Shown: positions 24,154 through 36,055, counted from the stretch's first letter. The stretch: 64,000 nucleotides of DNA from Parasponia andersonii (GCA_002914805.1 JXTB01000001.1:2011904-2075903), one strand, 5' to 3'. Translations and numbers: made by a program. The notes: a model not told the origin generated them from the letters alone.

Positions 24154-26006
24154 ATGGATATGTCAAAAAATATCCCTATTGATTTGGAATTGGATGACGA
24201 CTAAATTCGCATAGTTGAAGAGGGTGACCAAGTCCCCGAAATACAAATTAATCCAAATGCTAGTGGAAGTTGTTCACAATTTCGAGATAGTTATTCGCCG
24301 AGTGCAAGCACGACCTCCAAACGTGCAAGGACAACTTCCAATGTATGGGACCATTTCGATCCAGAATTCAAAGATGAGGCTGATGGTAAGAAGACAAAAA
24401 TGGCAAGATGTAAATATTGTAAGAAATTATTAACTGCTAAACCATCTAGCGAGACCGCTCATTTGAATAGACATAGTGATGCATGTGTCAAAAAACACAA
24501 AAAAGACAAGGAGCCTACTCAATTAACTCTTCAACTCAATAATGATTGTTCGGTAAGTTCTTGGAACTATGATCCTTTAGTAGCTAGGGAATCTCTAGCA
24601 CGTTTAATTGCTATAAAAGATTTACCATTAGGTTTTGGTGATTGCAATAGCTATGAAGATCATATTAGAAGATCCTATTATCCAAACTTTAAAAGAGTTT
24701 CTAAAAATACCACTAAGAGTGATTTGATTAAAGTTTATGAAAATATGCGTAAAGATTTAATATCTGAATTAACTTTATTAAACTTTTGTATTGCATTGAC
24801 ATCTGATATTTGGGGTGCTAATTCTAAACAATATTATTTAAGTATAGTTGCACATTATTTAGATTCTAGATGGATAATGCAAAAAAGAATAATTAGTTTT
24901 CGAGTCGTTGATAATAAATATACTGCTGAAATTATTAGAGATAGAATTTTAAATGTTGTTGAAGAATATGGCATAGCGAATCGTATTATATCCATCACTT
25001 AGATAATACTACCGCAAATACAAAGGCCATAAAATTACTTAGTAATTTGGTAAGTTCATACACTAAAGGATTCTTACTGCATCAATGTTGTGCATGTCAC
25101 ATCATCAACCTTATCGTCAAATCAGGTATGGATATTATAAGTGTATATATTGAAAATATTCGATCTGCTATTGCTTATATTCATGCTTCTAATCCACGCA
25201 TTGCTGAATTTAAAAGATATTGCATAGCTCAAAAATTAAAACCAAGAAAATTCCAAGTTGACATGCCTGTAAGGTGGAATTCCACTTATTTAATGTTAAA
25301 AAATACATTACCTAATAAAATTCCAATTTCTATATTTTACAATTCAAAAATAGGTTCATTAGTAGTGAAAGATGAAGATTGGTTCATTTGTGAAAAATTT
25401 GTACAATTTTTAGACGTTTTTCATGAAGCTATTGTTGCATTATCTGGTATTTATTATCCTACTTCTCCAATTAATTTACGTCATATTTTTTTTATTGCTG
25501 AAATATTTTATAAGGCAAGATGTGACCCTATATTTGAACCAATTATAACACGTATGCAAGAAGTATTTTTGAAATATTGGTTTCTAATCCTTTATTATAT
25601 TCATTTGCTTTTATTTTAGATCTTAGGGGTAAATTAAATGGTCTTTTTAATTTAATTAGCTACATTTCTACATGTTTTGAGATAGACTATACTACTGAAT
25701 ATACAAATGCTCGTGACAAATTTTTTGAAGTGTATAGTATATATGAGGCTAAGTTTGGCAACAATCAACAACAATGCACTCCTCCACAAGAAACTGAAGA
25801 ACGGTCAAAAAATAAGTCTTTTTGAAGCATGGTAGGTTCTCGTCCTCAAGAGTGTGGTAGTGGCTCATCATCAACATCATCAAGTTCAAGTCAACTAGTA
25901 CCATCAATAAATCCACAATAATCCTCTGATCTTACTCAATATATTGAGCTAGACTCTGACATCGACCCCAATGATGAGAACTTCAAAGTTTTGGAATGGT
26001 GACATA
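24154..26006 (+). pseudogene. hAT transposase, N-terminal and catalytic part, broken
   Basis: Transposase of the Ac/RICESLEEPER type, which would cut and paste the element in the nucleus. The ATG at 24154 follows a splice-acceptor-like TTTAATATAG. Codon 17 is a stop (24202). Then come a BED zinc finger (VWDHFDP, Cys-X2-Cys at 24409-24420, His and Cys about 24463-24488), the first catalytic Asp in LTSDIWG (about 24800), a second in LDNTTAN just after a frameshift near 25000, a CCACHIINLIV Cys/His motif (about 25090), and MPVRWNSTYLML (about 25265). A further frameshift lies at about 25610. The C-terminal domain starts (DENFKVLEW) and is cut by the Athila LTR at 26007. The C-terminal remainder is at 33385-33597. 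Confidence 0.85.
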
Positions 26007-27456
26007 TGTGATAACTCTATAAAAATAGAGTTATTTGGTATGTTTTTGAGTCTTGGGATAGTTGTTTAAAAGGATCAAATTGTCTAGTTTAAATGTTTTT
26101 CTTTATTTTATTTTTGTCTGTGGTGTTTCTGATGATTACAATTCAATATAGTCAATATCTATTTTATTTTCTTTTTATTTCTAGTAGGAATGCTGAAATT
26201 AGGACTTGAATTCTGATGAATTTAAATGGCCACATCTTTGAAGGAATGCTGAACTTAAGTAAAAGCTGGAAGTAACTTTGCTGCAGCAACGCGCCGGAGC
26301 AATACTGAACAGCAGAATTCTTTTTTCAACTGCCATCTTTTACGCATAACTGGTGCTGACAGCTAATATTAAATACCAGCTAAGGGAAAATGAAGCAAAA
26401 GTGGTCCTCACTCCATATTTGGCTGACACGTGTGTTAGGGTACCTTACCTACTCTGATATAAAAGGAAAATGTACTATAGGAAGAAGAGAGAGGACGGCT
26501 GACTAGAGAAAAAGACGGAAACGAAAAGAAAAGAGAGGAAGACAGTACAGAGAAGAGAGGATGAAGGAGAGGTAGTACTAGCAGCAGGGAGCTCGATTTA
26601 CCATTATCCAGCTAGATTTTTCCTTACCTTCTTAAATCTTCTTTGTATTTAATTTATTTTTCTTATCTTGAACTTTCTGTAATCTATGAATTACTTTGGG
26701 TTGCTGATTTTTGAGCCCCAGAACATAAGCTAAGTTTTTCTTAACTGGGATATTGATGAATCTAAGGTTGTAATGAAGGATTAAATGTTGTTTTAAGTGT
26801 TTATGGTAATTTCCTCTTGTTCACTCAAGTGAGCTTCATCATTAATTCCTATTATTGTTTAGCCACCAATATTTAGGGTAACTAAACTAGGATTAATTCT
26901 AGAAAGGTTAATTTTAGTTGGATCTAACTTGACTGATACATGTTTTAAGTGTCTTTTTAGTGGATTCCTGAATTTGTAATGATATAGGAATATATTGTTA
27001 TCATGTATAACCCATTGAAAATCGACGCTATAAGGGAAGTATTGAGAACTGGATCAGCATAGGAATATGTTAAATCTGGTTTGAAGAACTTAAAACATAA
27101 CAAATTCGGAAGATTATTATGTATTGATTGAATTTTCTGTTACTAGAATGAATTTTGCCATAAGCATTGCTGCAGCAATTGTATCCAGATTTGCAACCGA
27201 GGAGGATTCAATCATCCCAGCTTAATATATCTATTCATTTACAATCTCTTGTTTAGGTTATATTGTCTTATGTTTGGAATTTACATTTTTTATTTTGCAT
27301 CTGTCAATTTTTATAATTTCTTAATTCAGCTTATTTGACATTAGTTTTATCCAACTAATTTTATTAATCAATCCCTGTGGAGACGATACTCAACTCATTA
27401 CTATATTACTTGTTCGGTAAATGCACTTGCGTAGCAATTATAAAATAACGCCAATA
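26007..27456 (+). repeat. 5' LTR of the Athila element
   Basis: Starts TGTGATAACTCTATAAAAAT with a short hairpin (AACTCTATAAAAATAGAGTT) and runs to about CCAATA, just before the primer site. A TATA-like GATATAAAAGG at about 26456 would head the transcript. No second copy of this LTR exists in the window. The end coordinate is uncertain by several bases. Confidence 0.7.
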
Positions 27457-27462
27457 AGTTTT

Positions 27463-27481
27463 TGGCATCGTTGCCGGGGAA
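27463..27481 (+). other. primer binding site, tRNA-Asp type (Athila)
   Basis: TGGCATCGTTGCCGGGGAA differs by one base, over its first 18, from the Athila primer site complementary to the 3' end of tRNA-Asp (TGGCGCCGTTGCCGGGGA). Confidence 0.8.
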
Positions 27482-30454
27482 GCAAATTGAATCTTTTGAA
27501 TTATTAGAGAGGGATTTCAAACCTTCTAACCCATTAGTTGAAGAATCCCCAGTTGTGAAGTTGAAACCATTGCCCTCTCACTTGAAATATGCATATTTGG
27601 GTGACTCAAATATGTTACCAGTAATTATTTCTTCAGCTTTGAGTTTGGGGCAAGAGCAGCAATTAGTTGCAGCACTTCAAAAGTTTAAGAAGGCCATAGG
27701 ATGGACCATTGCTGATATCAAGGGAATCAACCCTACAATCTATATGCATAAGATTCTGTTGGAAGATTGCTTCAGCAATTCTGTGGAGCAGCAGCGAAGA
27801 CTGAACCCAATTATGAAGGAAGTTGTGAAGAAAGAGGTGATCAAGTGGCTGGATGCAGGGATAATTTATCCAATTTCAGACAGCTCTTGGGTCAGCCCAG
27901 TTCAGTGTGTGCCTAAAAAGGGAGGCATAACAGTGGTAGCTAATGACAATAATAAATTAATTCCCACAAGAACAGTAACTGGCTGGAGGGTGTGCATGGA
28001 CTATAGGAAGCTCAATAAGGCTACAAGAAAAGATCATTTCCCACTACTATTCATTGACCAAATGCTTGACAGACTTGCTGGCAAGGAATATTACTGTTTC
28101 TTGGATGGATACTCAAGTTACTACCAGATTATTATAGTACCAGAGGATTAGGAAAAGACAACTTTCACTGCCCTTATGGAACTTTTGCCTTCAGAAGAAT
28201 GCCATTTGGTCTCTACAATACTCCAGCAATATTCCAACAATGCATGATGTCTATTTTCAACGATATGGTGGAAAAAACCCTTGAAGATTTTATGAATGAC
28301 TTTTCTATATTTGAGGAATCCTATGACGATTACTTGCTGAATTTAGAAAAGATGTTGGAGCGATGTGAAGAAACTAACCTGGTCCTAAATTGGGAAAAAT
28401 GTCACTTTATGGTAAAAGAAGGCATTGTATTGGGTCATAGAGTTTCCAAGCACAGCATTGAAGTGGACAAGGTGAAAACTGAAGTTATTGAGAAGTTGCC
28501 ACCACCAACTTCAGTCAAGGGCATTAGAAGTTTCTTAGGACACGTAGGTTTTTACAGAAGATTCATAAAGGATTTTTCAAAAATTTCCAAGCCATTGTAT
28601 ACTTTGCTGGAGAAAAACAGATCTTTTGAATTCAATGAAGAGTGTATGCAAGCATTCTTGGAGCTAAAGCGAAGACTCGTTTCTGCCCCAACTATAGTAG
28701 CTCCGAATCGGTCTTTATCATTTGAGCTGATGTATGATACAAGTGATCATGCAGTTGGAGCTGTATTGGGATAGAGAAAAGAGAAGGTGTTCCATTCTAT
28801 TTACTATAGCAGTAGGACTTTATCTGATGCTCAACTGAACTACACCACTACCGAGAAGGAGCTCCTAGCTGTTGTTTTGGCCTTTGATAAATTCAGATCC
28901 TATCTTATAGGAACAAAGGTCACTATTTATACAGATCACTCAGCAATCAAGTATCTTATTGCAAAGAAGGATGCTAAACCGAGATTGATCAGATGGATAC
29001 TGTTACTGCAAGAGTTTGATTTAGAGATAAAAGATAGGAAGGGTTTTGAGAATCAAGTTGCAGATCACTTATCAAGAATAGAAGCAGGAGTTGCAAAGGA
29101 GATTAAAGAGCTCATTCGAGAAATATTCCCAGATGAATAGCTTTTAGTTATACAGCAGGTGACTACTTCATGGTATGCAGACCTTGCTAATTATTTAGTG
29201 AGTGGATTACTTCCACCTGAGATGAATAGCCAGCAGCGAAAGAAATTTTTCCATGATATAAAAGCATACTGTTGGGATGAACCTTATCTTTACAAGCAAT
29301 ATGCAGATCAGATTTTGCATATATGTGTTCCTAGTGAAGAAATTCATAGCATCCTACATCATTGCCATTCATCTCCATATGGGGGATATTTTGGAGGTTT
29401 TAGAACAGCTGCTAAGGTCTTGTAATCAGGTTATTATTGGCCAACCATCTTCAAAGATACTCATGAATTTGTCAAGACTTGTGATAGGTGCTAAAGAATT
29501 GGGAACATCTCGCAAAGACATGAAATGCCCTTAAACAATATTCTGGAAGTTGAGTTATTTGATTTGTGGGACATAGATTTCATGGGACTATTTCCTCCAT
29601 CTTTTGGGAATCTTTATATCTTGGTAGCTGTAGACTATGTCTCTAAATGGGTGGAAGCTTCAGCATTTCCCACAAATGATTCCAAGGTAGTGGTGAAGTT
29701 TTTGCATAAGAATATTTTCACATGTTATGGCACTCCAAGAGCCATCATTAGTGATGAAAGAACACACTTTTGTAACAAGCAGTTTGAGAATCTTTTGGCC
29801 AAATATGGGGTAAGGCACAAGATAGCTACATCATACCATCCGCAGACAAGTGGCCAAGTAGAAATTTCTAATCAAGAGATCAAAAGAATTTTGGAGAAGT
29901 TTGTAAATCCAACTAGGAAAGATTATTTGACAAGGCTTGATGATGCTCTTTGGGCCTACAAAACAGCCTTCAAAACACAGTTGGGGATGTCTCCATATAG
30001 GCTAGTCTTTGGGAAAGTATGTCACTTGCCAGTGGAGCTGGAGCACCGAGTATATTGGGCGATGAAAAAGCTCAACATGGACCTTCAAGCTACTGGGGAA
30101 ACACGGCTGCTGCAACTAAATGAGCTGGAAGAATTTCGGATGTGTGCTTATGAGAGTGCTAAGTTATACAAAGATAAAACAAAAAATTTGCATGACAGAA
30201 AAATCCAACAAAGGAGCTTTGAACCTGGACAGCAAGTGTTGTTGTTTAACTCCAAATTGAAGCTGTTTCCTAGTAAACTAAAGTCCAGATGGTCAGGTCC
30301 ATTCAAAGTTGCTAAGGTGTACCCATATGGTGCTATTGATTTGCTGGAGGAAAACTCAGGTCGCCAATTCAAGGTCAATGGCCAGAGGTTGAAGCATTAT
30401 TGGAGAGCTGAATTTGACAAAGGGAAGACCTCGATCAATTTGCAAGAGCCATGA
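27482..30454 (+). pseudogene. Athila pol: reverse transcriptase, RNase H, integrase (broken)
   Basis: Begins right after the primer site with the region just N-terminal of RT (LPSHLKYAYLG, AIGWTIADIKGI), so gag and protease are missing. RT landmarks: GIIYPISDSSWVSPVQ, RTVTGWRVCMDYRKLNKATR, YYCFLDGYSSYYQI, then a stop (28149), a frameshift near 28169, MPFGLYNTPAIFQQCM and FMNDF, where the family has a double Asp, so one catalytic Asp is Asn. RNase H: YDTSDHAVGAVLG, stop at 28772, then [11 protein letters not shown] and [11 protein letters not shown]. Integrase: HHCC finger remnants (29357-29490, with stops), a core with DIDFMG, SDERTHF and QVEISNQE (Asp, Asp, Glu visible), and a C-terminal tail [11 protein letters not shown]. 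The integrase core to the end (29525-30454) is open, 309 codons. Product non-functional. Confidence 0.88.
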
Positions 30455-31066
30455 TTGAGCTAGCAGTCAGGCTGACGACTCTAAACTAAGCGCTCAGTGG
30501 GAGGCAACTCAATACATATTCCTTCTCTCCATTTATTTTAATTCTTTTCTTCTTTTAATTCCACTATGTTCTTCTTTTATATAAAAAAAAGGGGGGGGGG
30601 ATTCAGGAAGAACAATGAGGTGTTTAATTTAACTTTTAAATTATGGATAATTCTGATGCAGGGAAATGTGCCTAACAGTGGAGACAAGAGAAAAAAAGCA
30701 GGAGTTTAGGAAGGGTTATTGGTATTCCAATGCAGAACGGCAGATTCCCAGGAAATGACAGATTGCTACAGCAACAGAATTAGTGTTATATATTTGTTAC
30801 AGCAACAGACCCAGTTCCAGAATAAAAAAAATAATAAAAAAAAAATAATTAAAAAAAAAATCTATATATATATATAAGTTGCAGTTTTTGGGCAGCAATT
30901 CTGACACATGTAGGAACGGAGTCTTCCACGAAGCCACTATCAGCCCACGATACATATTAAAAAAAAAAAAAGTGGGATAACTGTCTCTTTCTCTTTTTAA
31001 ACCCTAGCCCACACAATCTTATTCAACAGCAACTTCAATTAAGACAGCTACTAGAAGTTCCGGTGA
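30455..31066. other. Athila spacer between pol and ORF3
   Basis: Non-coding. It contains the Athila post-integrase motif (about 30480-30515), a G run (about 30591-30600), A-rich tracts and a short TA repeat (about 30864-30876). Confidence 0.6.
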
Positions 31067-32242
31067 GGGGTTTCATTTTCGCTCAAGTTTGAGGGAGAAA
31101 TAAGAATCAAGCGAGTAGCTCGTAAAGCCTCCAAAGTAGTCAAATTCAAATTTGAAGCAGCCGAAACAAGGTATGAAGAGAACATTAAAAATCGGCCTCT
31201 AAGTGTCGAAAAAGGGTTCGTGAGGGACGATAGTAAGCCACTAGGGTAGCCACCATTCATTACAGATGCCATCACCCAACACAATTGGCAGCTATTTTGC
31301 GCTCATCCAGAGGACTCGATTGTGCCTCTGGTTTGCAAATTCTATGCCAACCTGACTAATCCAGATGATGACACCGTGTACATTAGAGGAGTTCAGGTGC
31401 CCTTGAGCGCGGAAGCCATAAATACCATCTATGGTTTGGGGGATCTGGTAGATGAGCACTCTGAATTCGTCGAAGACATCACGGAACCTGAACTAGCCAC
31501 GGTGCTGGAGACGGTTGCTATAGCAGGAGCTGAATGGAATGTCTCATCCCAGGGTGCCTACACATGCCTTCGGAGCTCACTAAACCCACCTGCAAAAGTT
31601 TGGTACCATTTTCTAAAATCTCGTTTGCTACCCACCACACATGGCAAAATAGTTTCCAAGGAGCGTGTGTTGCTGTTGTACTCCATATTGACTGGTAAAT
31701 CTATTAATGTTGGTCGGATGATTCATAGGGAAATTTGTGCATGTGCTGCGAGGAAATTAGGGGCTCTATTTTTCCCATCTCTAATTACCAGGATGTGTCA
31801 TAATGCACGTGCTCCTTACCTGGTAAATGAAGAAAAGCTACACAACATGGGCGAAATAGATGCCATTGCTGTGGCCCGAATTGCCCAAGAAGGACCAACC
31901 GAGCCTTCCCATCGACCCTCATCAAGCAGACCTGCAGCAGCATCTAGCAGCAGCACCACCAGTGAGACCCTGCAGCAGATTAAATCTCTGGAGCAACGCA
32001 TAAGTCAACAGGAGGTTCAGCAGTACCAGATGATGACAATGCTGCAGCAAATTCATCAGCAGCAGTGGCAATTCTGGGCATATGCAAAGGAACGGGACAA
32101 TGCCTTAAAGAAGCCCCTGCAGAAGAATTTCACCAAACCCATTCCAAGTTTCCCTGCATTTCCAGAAGAAATACTCCAGGATTTGGACGATGAGCACATG
32201 GCAAAATCTGATAAAGATGGATCTAATAGAGCTACAACGTAA
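31067..32242 (+). pseudogene. Athila ORF3, plant transposon protein domain (one internal stop)
   Basis: Open from 31067 except for a TAG at 31247, where the reading frame otherwise continues unbroken, then 331 codons to 32242. Motifs match the Athila post-pol reading frame known from family knowledge: FYANLTNPDDDTVYIRGVQV, GAEWNVSSQGAYTC, AKVWYHFLKSRLLPTTHG, SKERVLLLYSILTGKSINVG. The C-terminal third is Ser- and Gln-rich with a likely coiled coil (SLEQRISQQEVQQYQMMTML). There is no ATG at 31322 (GTG there), so the real start lies upstream of the stop. Early work called this position env-like, but no signal peptide or strong membrane segment is visible, so that role is unsupported. It is better preserved than pol. 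Confidence 0.75.
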
Positions 32243-33384
32243 TTATGACAGGGAGTTTTCACCTCTTACCCTCTCTTTTTATTTCCTTATTTGTGTTGCA
32301 GTGGGGACACTGTTTGTTTTTAGGTTTGGGGGTGTTTTATCTGATTTTATTTCTTTTATGTGTTTTGTGCGGTTGTCTGTTAATATCTGTTTATGTTATG
32401 TTGCTCTGGTGTACTACAGTATTATGATCGTATGAAACTCTTACTGCTTTAAATTTTTCAGCTTATGAGAAAATGGCCGTAAATTGAATATTGGGGATAT
32501 TTGTTTTAGCTTGCTGTTATATGTGAAATTTCTAATTTCTCTATGCACTAGAGCTATGGATTAGAGGCCTTTAGGAAAACTTAAGAAATCTTGAATAATT
32601 GTGAGGGCTTAAGGTCTATAAATGAATTTTGTGAATCTTTCAAAGTAAAATATAGGAGACTAAACATGGAGGACTTAGTGTAGGCATGATACATTGAAAG
32701 TAAAAATGAGCTTAAGTTTGGGAGAGTAAAACAAAAAGATAATAAAAATTAAAATAAAAAAAAAATGAATACTCCACTATTTTGAATTACTTAGTAATCA
32801 GGGGTAACATGAGCTCCATGTATACCTTTGCGTCAAATAGTAGTTTGGAAAATGAGTATGCCTCGGCAACTCTGAAAGTGACTTTGCTACGTAACCGGGT
32901 GCCTTTATCACCAATGTTGGCATTCGCGTAAAAAGGCATTGTGACATTTGAGTTTAATTATAAAAGAAAAAAGAAAAGAAACAAGTAATAATAAAATCAT
33001 CCCCCAAATTAAGCTCAGTAGTGCAAGTTTGTTAAAGCCTTATAAGTCTTAAGTGTTTTGTTGACTTATATTATTGGAGAAGGATTTACAAGACAGCTTT
33101 TGAAATCAGAAAGTTAGGCCCAATGATCATATTTTAAGATGACTTGAGTAATCCAGAGAATTCTAACCATAGTTTCCACACACACACTCAAAGGAAAATC
33201 ACATGTGAAAGTTTGTAATGAATTGAACTAGTGTTTGAGAAAGGGTGATTCTGATCAGAGGATGAAGATTGAAAAGTGGAACAAAGAACTAAGGAATGAT
33301 TTTCTTTCTGTCAGTAAACCAGAGCTCTTTTGTGTCTATATCATTTTTGTCACTCGGGGACGAGTAACAATTCAAGTTTGGGGA
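32243..33384 (+). other. Athila 3' non-coding region with polypurine tract
   Basis: No coding. Frames at 32190-32435 are hydrophobic chance peptides. It ends CACTCGGGGACGAGTAACAA then TTCAAGTTTGGGGA (33371-33384), the polypurine tract that normally abuts the 3' LTR. Here it abuts hAT sequence. Confidence 0.65.
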
Positions 33385-33597
33385 TCCACGATTTCTTCAA
33401 AGTCTGCTTTTAGTACGACTAAGATAATAGTAGATGAGCGGAGGACTTCGTTGGTTCCTGAAATGGTTGAGGTGTTAGCATGTGTTAAAGATTAGGAAAA
33501 AGCGGCATAGCGAAATCAAGACACTATTCGTATTTGTAATGAAGAATTGGCCGAAAATTTCAATAACTTGTACATGAATGATGATGATGAGTCATAA
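33385..33597 (+). pseudogene. hAT transposase, C-terminal dimerisation block (remainder)
   Basis: Reads STISSKSAFSTTKIIVDERR then TSLVPEMVEVLACVKD, the conserved hAT C-terminal signature (family form: ASESAFSTGGR...LSPKMVEAL), with stops at 33493 and soon after, then NEELAENFNNLYMNDDDES and TAA at 33595-33597. It continues the gene at 24154-26006. About 25 residues expected between EWW and the STISSKSAFS block are absent. The open frame starting at 33235 joins Athila and hAT sequence and is not one gene. Confidence 0.85.
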
Positions 33598-34080
33598 ACT
33601 CATAAAGTCATAATTAATGATATACTAGTTTTTTCAAGTAATAATTTGAATTGTAATAAATTATCATCAATAAAATCAAATTTCAATATTTTCAATTTAT
33701 TTGTTTCATTATTTTTCTTAATATCCTATTTAATTATTATTAATTTTTTAACAATAGAAAACATATGTAGTTTATGTTGTCAATTTTTTTAAATGAAAAT
33801 TCAAATAAAAAGTTTAAATTTTACATGTTAAAAAAAGTTGTTAAAAAAAAATCAAATAATAGCACAAAAAAAAAAGGACCGAGTACGGGCCGGCCCGGTT
33901 TTGGCCCGTCAAAAAGCTCGGCGGGCAACCAGGCCCGGGCCAAGCAATATTTTATTTTGACCGGGCCGGCCCGCCCCACCCCGCATTTTTGGACGGGCCG
34001 GCCTGGCCCGGCCCAGTCACCCCCTAAAGCCCGTGATGGGCGGGCTGGGCCGCGCCGACCCGCCCATTTTTCCACCTCTA
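33598..34080. other. hAT 3' non-coding and right subterminal region
   Basis: AT-rich to about 33870, then abruptly GC-rich with many GGCCCG/CGGGCC motifs up to the terminal repeat. The frames on both strands at 33774-34091 are translations of these motifs (Gly-Pro-Arg rich) and not genes. Confidence 0.75.
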
Positions 34081-34088
34081 AGATGATA
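34081..34088. repeat. hAT target-site duplication, right copy
   Basis: AGATGATA directly after the right terminal repeat (CCACCTCTA, ending 34080). See 22978-22985. Confidence 0.85.
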
Positions 34089-34420
34089 TAATTTGGTATT
34101 CGAAGTGTTAAGAACTCCTAGTATTGATATTGAAGACATGGGATGATATTTTATTTGAGTTTTAAATAGAAATAATTTGATTATGAATACCTAAGTCTTG
34201 AATAGATTTAGGTGGTACATAATAATATATGAGATTTTCTTTAAAACTTTTAAAATTCATGAAAATTATATTTTTGAATGAAAACAAGCTATGAATTAAA
34301 TTGCATAATTTGGTATTTGATAAATCTTGAGTTATATATGCGAAAGTATTGTATGTCCTTTAAAAATATAAATTTGGCTTTTACAATTATTGGTGTTGAA
34401 TGTATTACAAATCGATTGGC

Positions 34421-34444
34421 TATATATATATATATATATATATA
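34421..34444. repeat. (TA)n microsatellite
   Basis: Uninterrupted TA run, counterpart of 15937-15971 in the other unit. Confidence 0.9.
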
Positions 34445-36055
34445 TTAAAACTAAGACATACTCTACTACTTTTCAGAAACACTTTATAAAATGTTTATAA
34501 CTTAAAAGTGTCTGTTAAAAACTATTTTTAATAAAATTGCTTTAGTGTGGAGGCTTCAAAGTTATAAAATGCAAAGATAGCCTTACTAAGACATGCTTTA
34601 CCTAAAATTTTTTATAAATAAAGAATAGTGGAAATGTGTTTCTATTTGTGATATGCTAGTTAAAAGATGTTCTTTTGAATTTTTTGGAAAGAAATATTTG
34701 AAAACTTTTGAGAAAGTTTTGAATTTTAAGTAAAACTGCTTTCACATTTAATTATGTTTTGAAGAAATTGGACATATTCAAAGCACTTGATAGAAATTCT
34801 AATTGAGTTAATAGTATTGAGTTGAGTTTGTGACTCATTACTTGATTTAAGTTGACCCAATTATTATTATGGCGGTCTGATTGATTGTATTTGAGATTGA
34901 TTCACTCATAGGTCTCTATAGAGAGTTATTAAACTCTTCTTATTATATTTACAAAAAGAATACTTAGAGTTCAGGTTCGGTTTATCTATGGCTATGGTAA
35001 GATCTCATTATAAACTATGTAGTATTCTTATATGCTTCTGATTTTCATATTGTAATTTTTAAAAGTATTTTCAAACTGTTTTTGATCTAAAAATGAAACG
35101 AGATATAATGGAAGACAAGCGTCGCCGCAGAGAAAGTCTATTCTGTTGAAACCATATTTCTGGAATATTATCATATTGTTAATTGTTTAACTTATATATT
35201 GGGTATTGAGTTATCTATACGACTTCTCTTTGCATCAAAGACCTTGAAATTTTTGGGATTTATTGGTAATTTGTACAACATATAATCATATATTTCTATT
35301 TTAGACAAAGAGACTTGGAGAGTCTCTAGATTTAATTATGATTTGAGTTAATATCCTATCATTTTACTTTGGGTGAAAAAACTTGGAAAGTCTTTAAGTT
35401 TTATTTGTTATGTGGATATTTACATTCTAATACCCTGGAATGCAATAGTTGGTGTTTTATATTCGATATGTTTATGAACTCCTCGATTGGAGATTTTAAT
35501 TTATGGTGTTTCTAGTCTTATTCTTAACTAGAATTATTTTGTATACTTGGATATTTCTCACTTATTGTAAAGAATGGTAAATGACTTATGTTATTGTACT
35601 CTTGTTGAGGTTTCCAACCTTTAGACTTGTCATTCGTATGTGTATAATACAAGGGTATTAATTTTCATTCGAAATCTTATTAGAATCTTTGATATTGATC
35701 TAGTATACTCAGTGGGACAGTGTCGTATTTATTCGATATTTGATCTACTACTCTAGTTAGGTACCTAACAATCAGTTCTTAGGTTATAGGAGTCTTATAT
35801 TATTGACTGTCAATTTTGATTATCATTATCACTTTTGTTTTGTATACCAACGTAAGAACATGATTCTCCTTCTTATGTGTCGATGATTTTGTATCTATTA
35901 ATGGGTCACTTTATGCTTCCATATAACTTTGTATACTTATTTAGCTAATGTCTTGAGTGGCACCGGCATGTTAACGAGATTTTAGCACTAAGTGAGAAAT
36001 ATATATTTCACTCTACGTGGTTTACCTAGTGTTTGACACAATACTAATCAATTTT

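Larger units (their letters stand above)
26007..33384 (+). mobile_element. Athila-type Ty3/gypsy element lacking gag-protease and the 3' LTR
   Basis: Inserted in the last domain of the hAT transposase gene, same orientation. It has a 5' LTR, a tRNA-Asp-type primer site, RT, RNase H and integrase, the post-integrase spacer motif CAGTGGGAGGCAACTCAATA (about 30496), an extra ORF typical of Athila, and a 3' non-coding part ending in AATTCAAGTTTGGGGA. At that point an LTR is expected, but hAT coding sequence resumes. So the element has one LTR, and no target duplication can be found. Confidence 0.85.
22986..34080 (+). mobile_element. hAT DNA transposon, non-autonomous now, with a nested Athila element
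   Basis: Ends are imperfect inverted repeats: left TAAATCTGGCAATTCGGG, right (read inward) TAGAGGTGGAAAAATGGG. The 8-bp target duplication is AGTTGATA (22978-22985) against AGATGATA (34081-34088), 7 of 8 matching. The empty site is present in the paralogous internal region 1 (GGTAGATA, about 15602). Both subterminal regions are rich in GGCCCG/CGGGCC motifs, as in Ac-like hAT elements. Inside lies a transposase gene with a BED zinc finger and a C-terminal hAT dimerisation block. Without the 7.4-kb retrotransposon the element would be about 3.7 kb, normal for an autonomous hAT. Confidence 0.9.
34081..36055 (+). mobile_element. family B internal region 2, right part
   Basis: Continues 19913-22985 after the hAT and is co-linear with about 15608-17643 of internal region 1, ending ATACTAATCAATTTTGTGA. 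Non-coding. About 80 bp present at 17213-17290 of unit 1 are missing here near 35680. Confidence 0.7.

Noticed and set aside
31067..32242. Athila ORF3 as a retroviral envelope gene
   Set aside because: No signal peptide, transmembrane segment or cleavage-site-like pattern is visible; the name env-like is historical.
33235..33495. 86-codon open frame read as one gene
   Set aside because: Crosses the junction from Athila 3' non-coding DNA into the hAT transposase C-terminus; an accidental fusion.
33774..34091. Gly/Pro/Arg-rich frames on both strands
   Set aside because: Translations of the GGCCCG subterminal motifs of the hAT.
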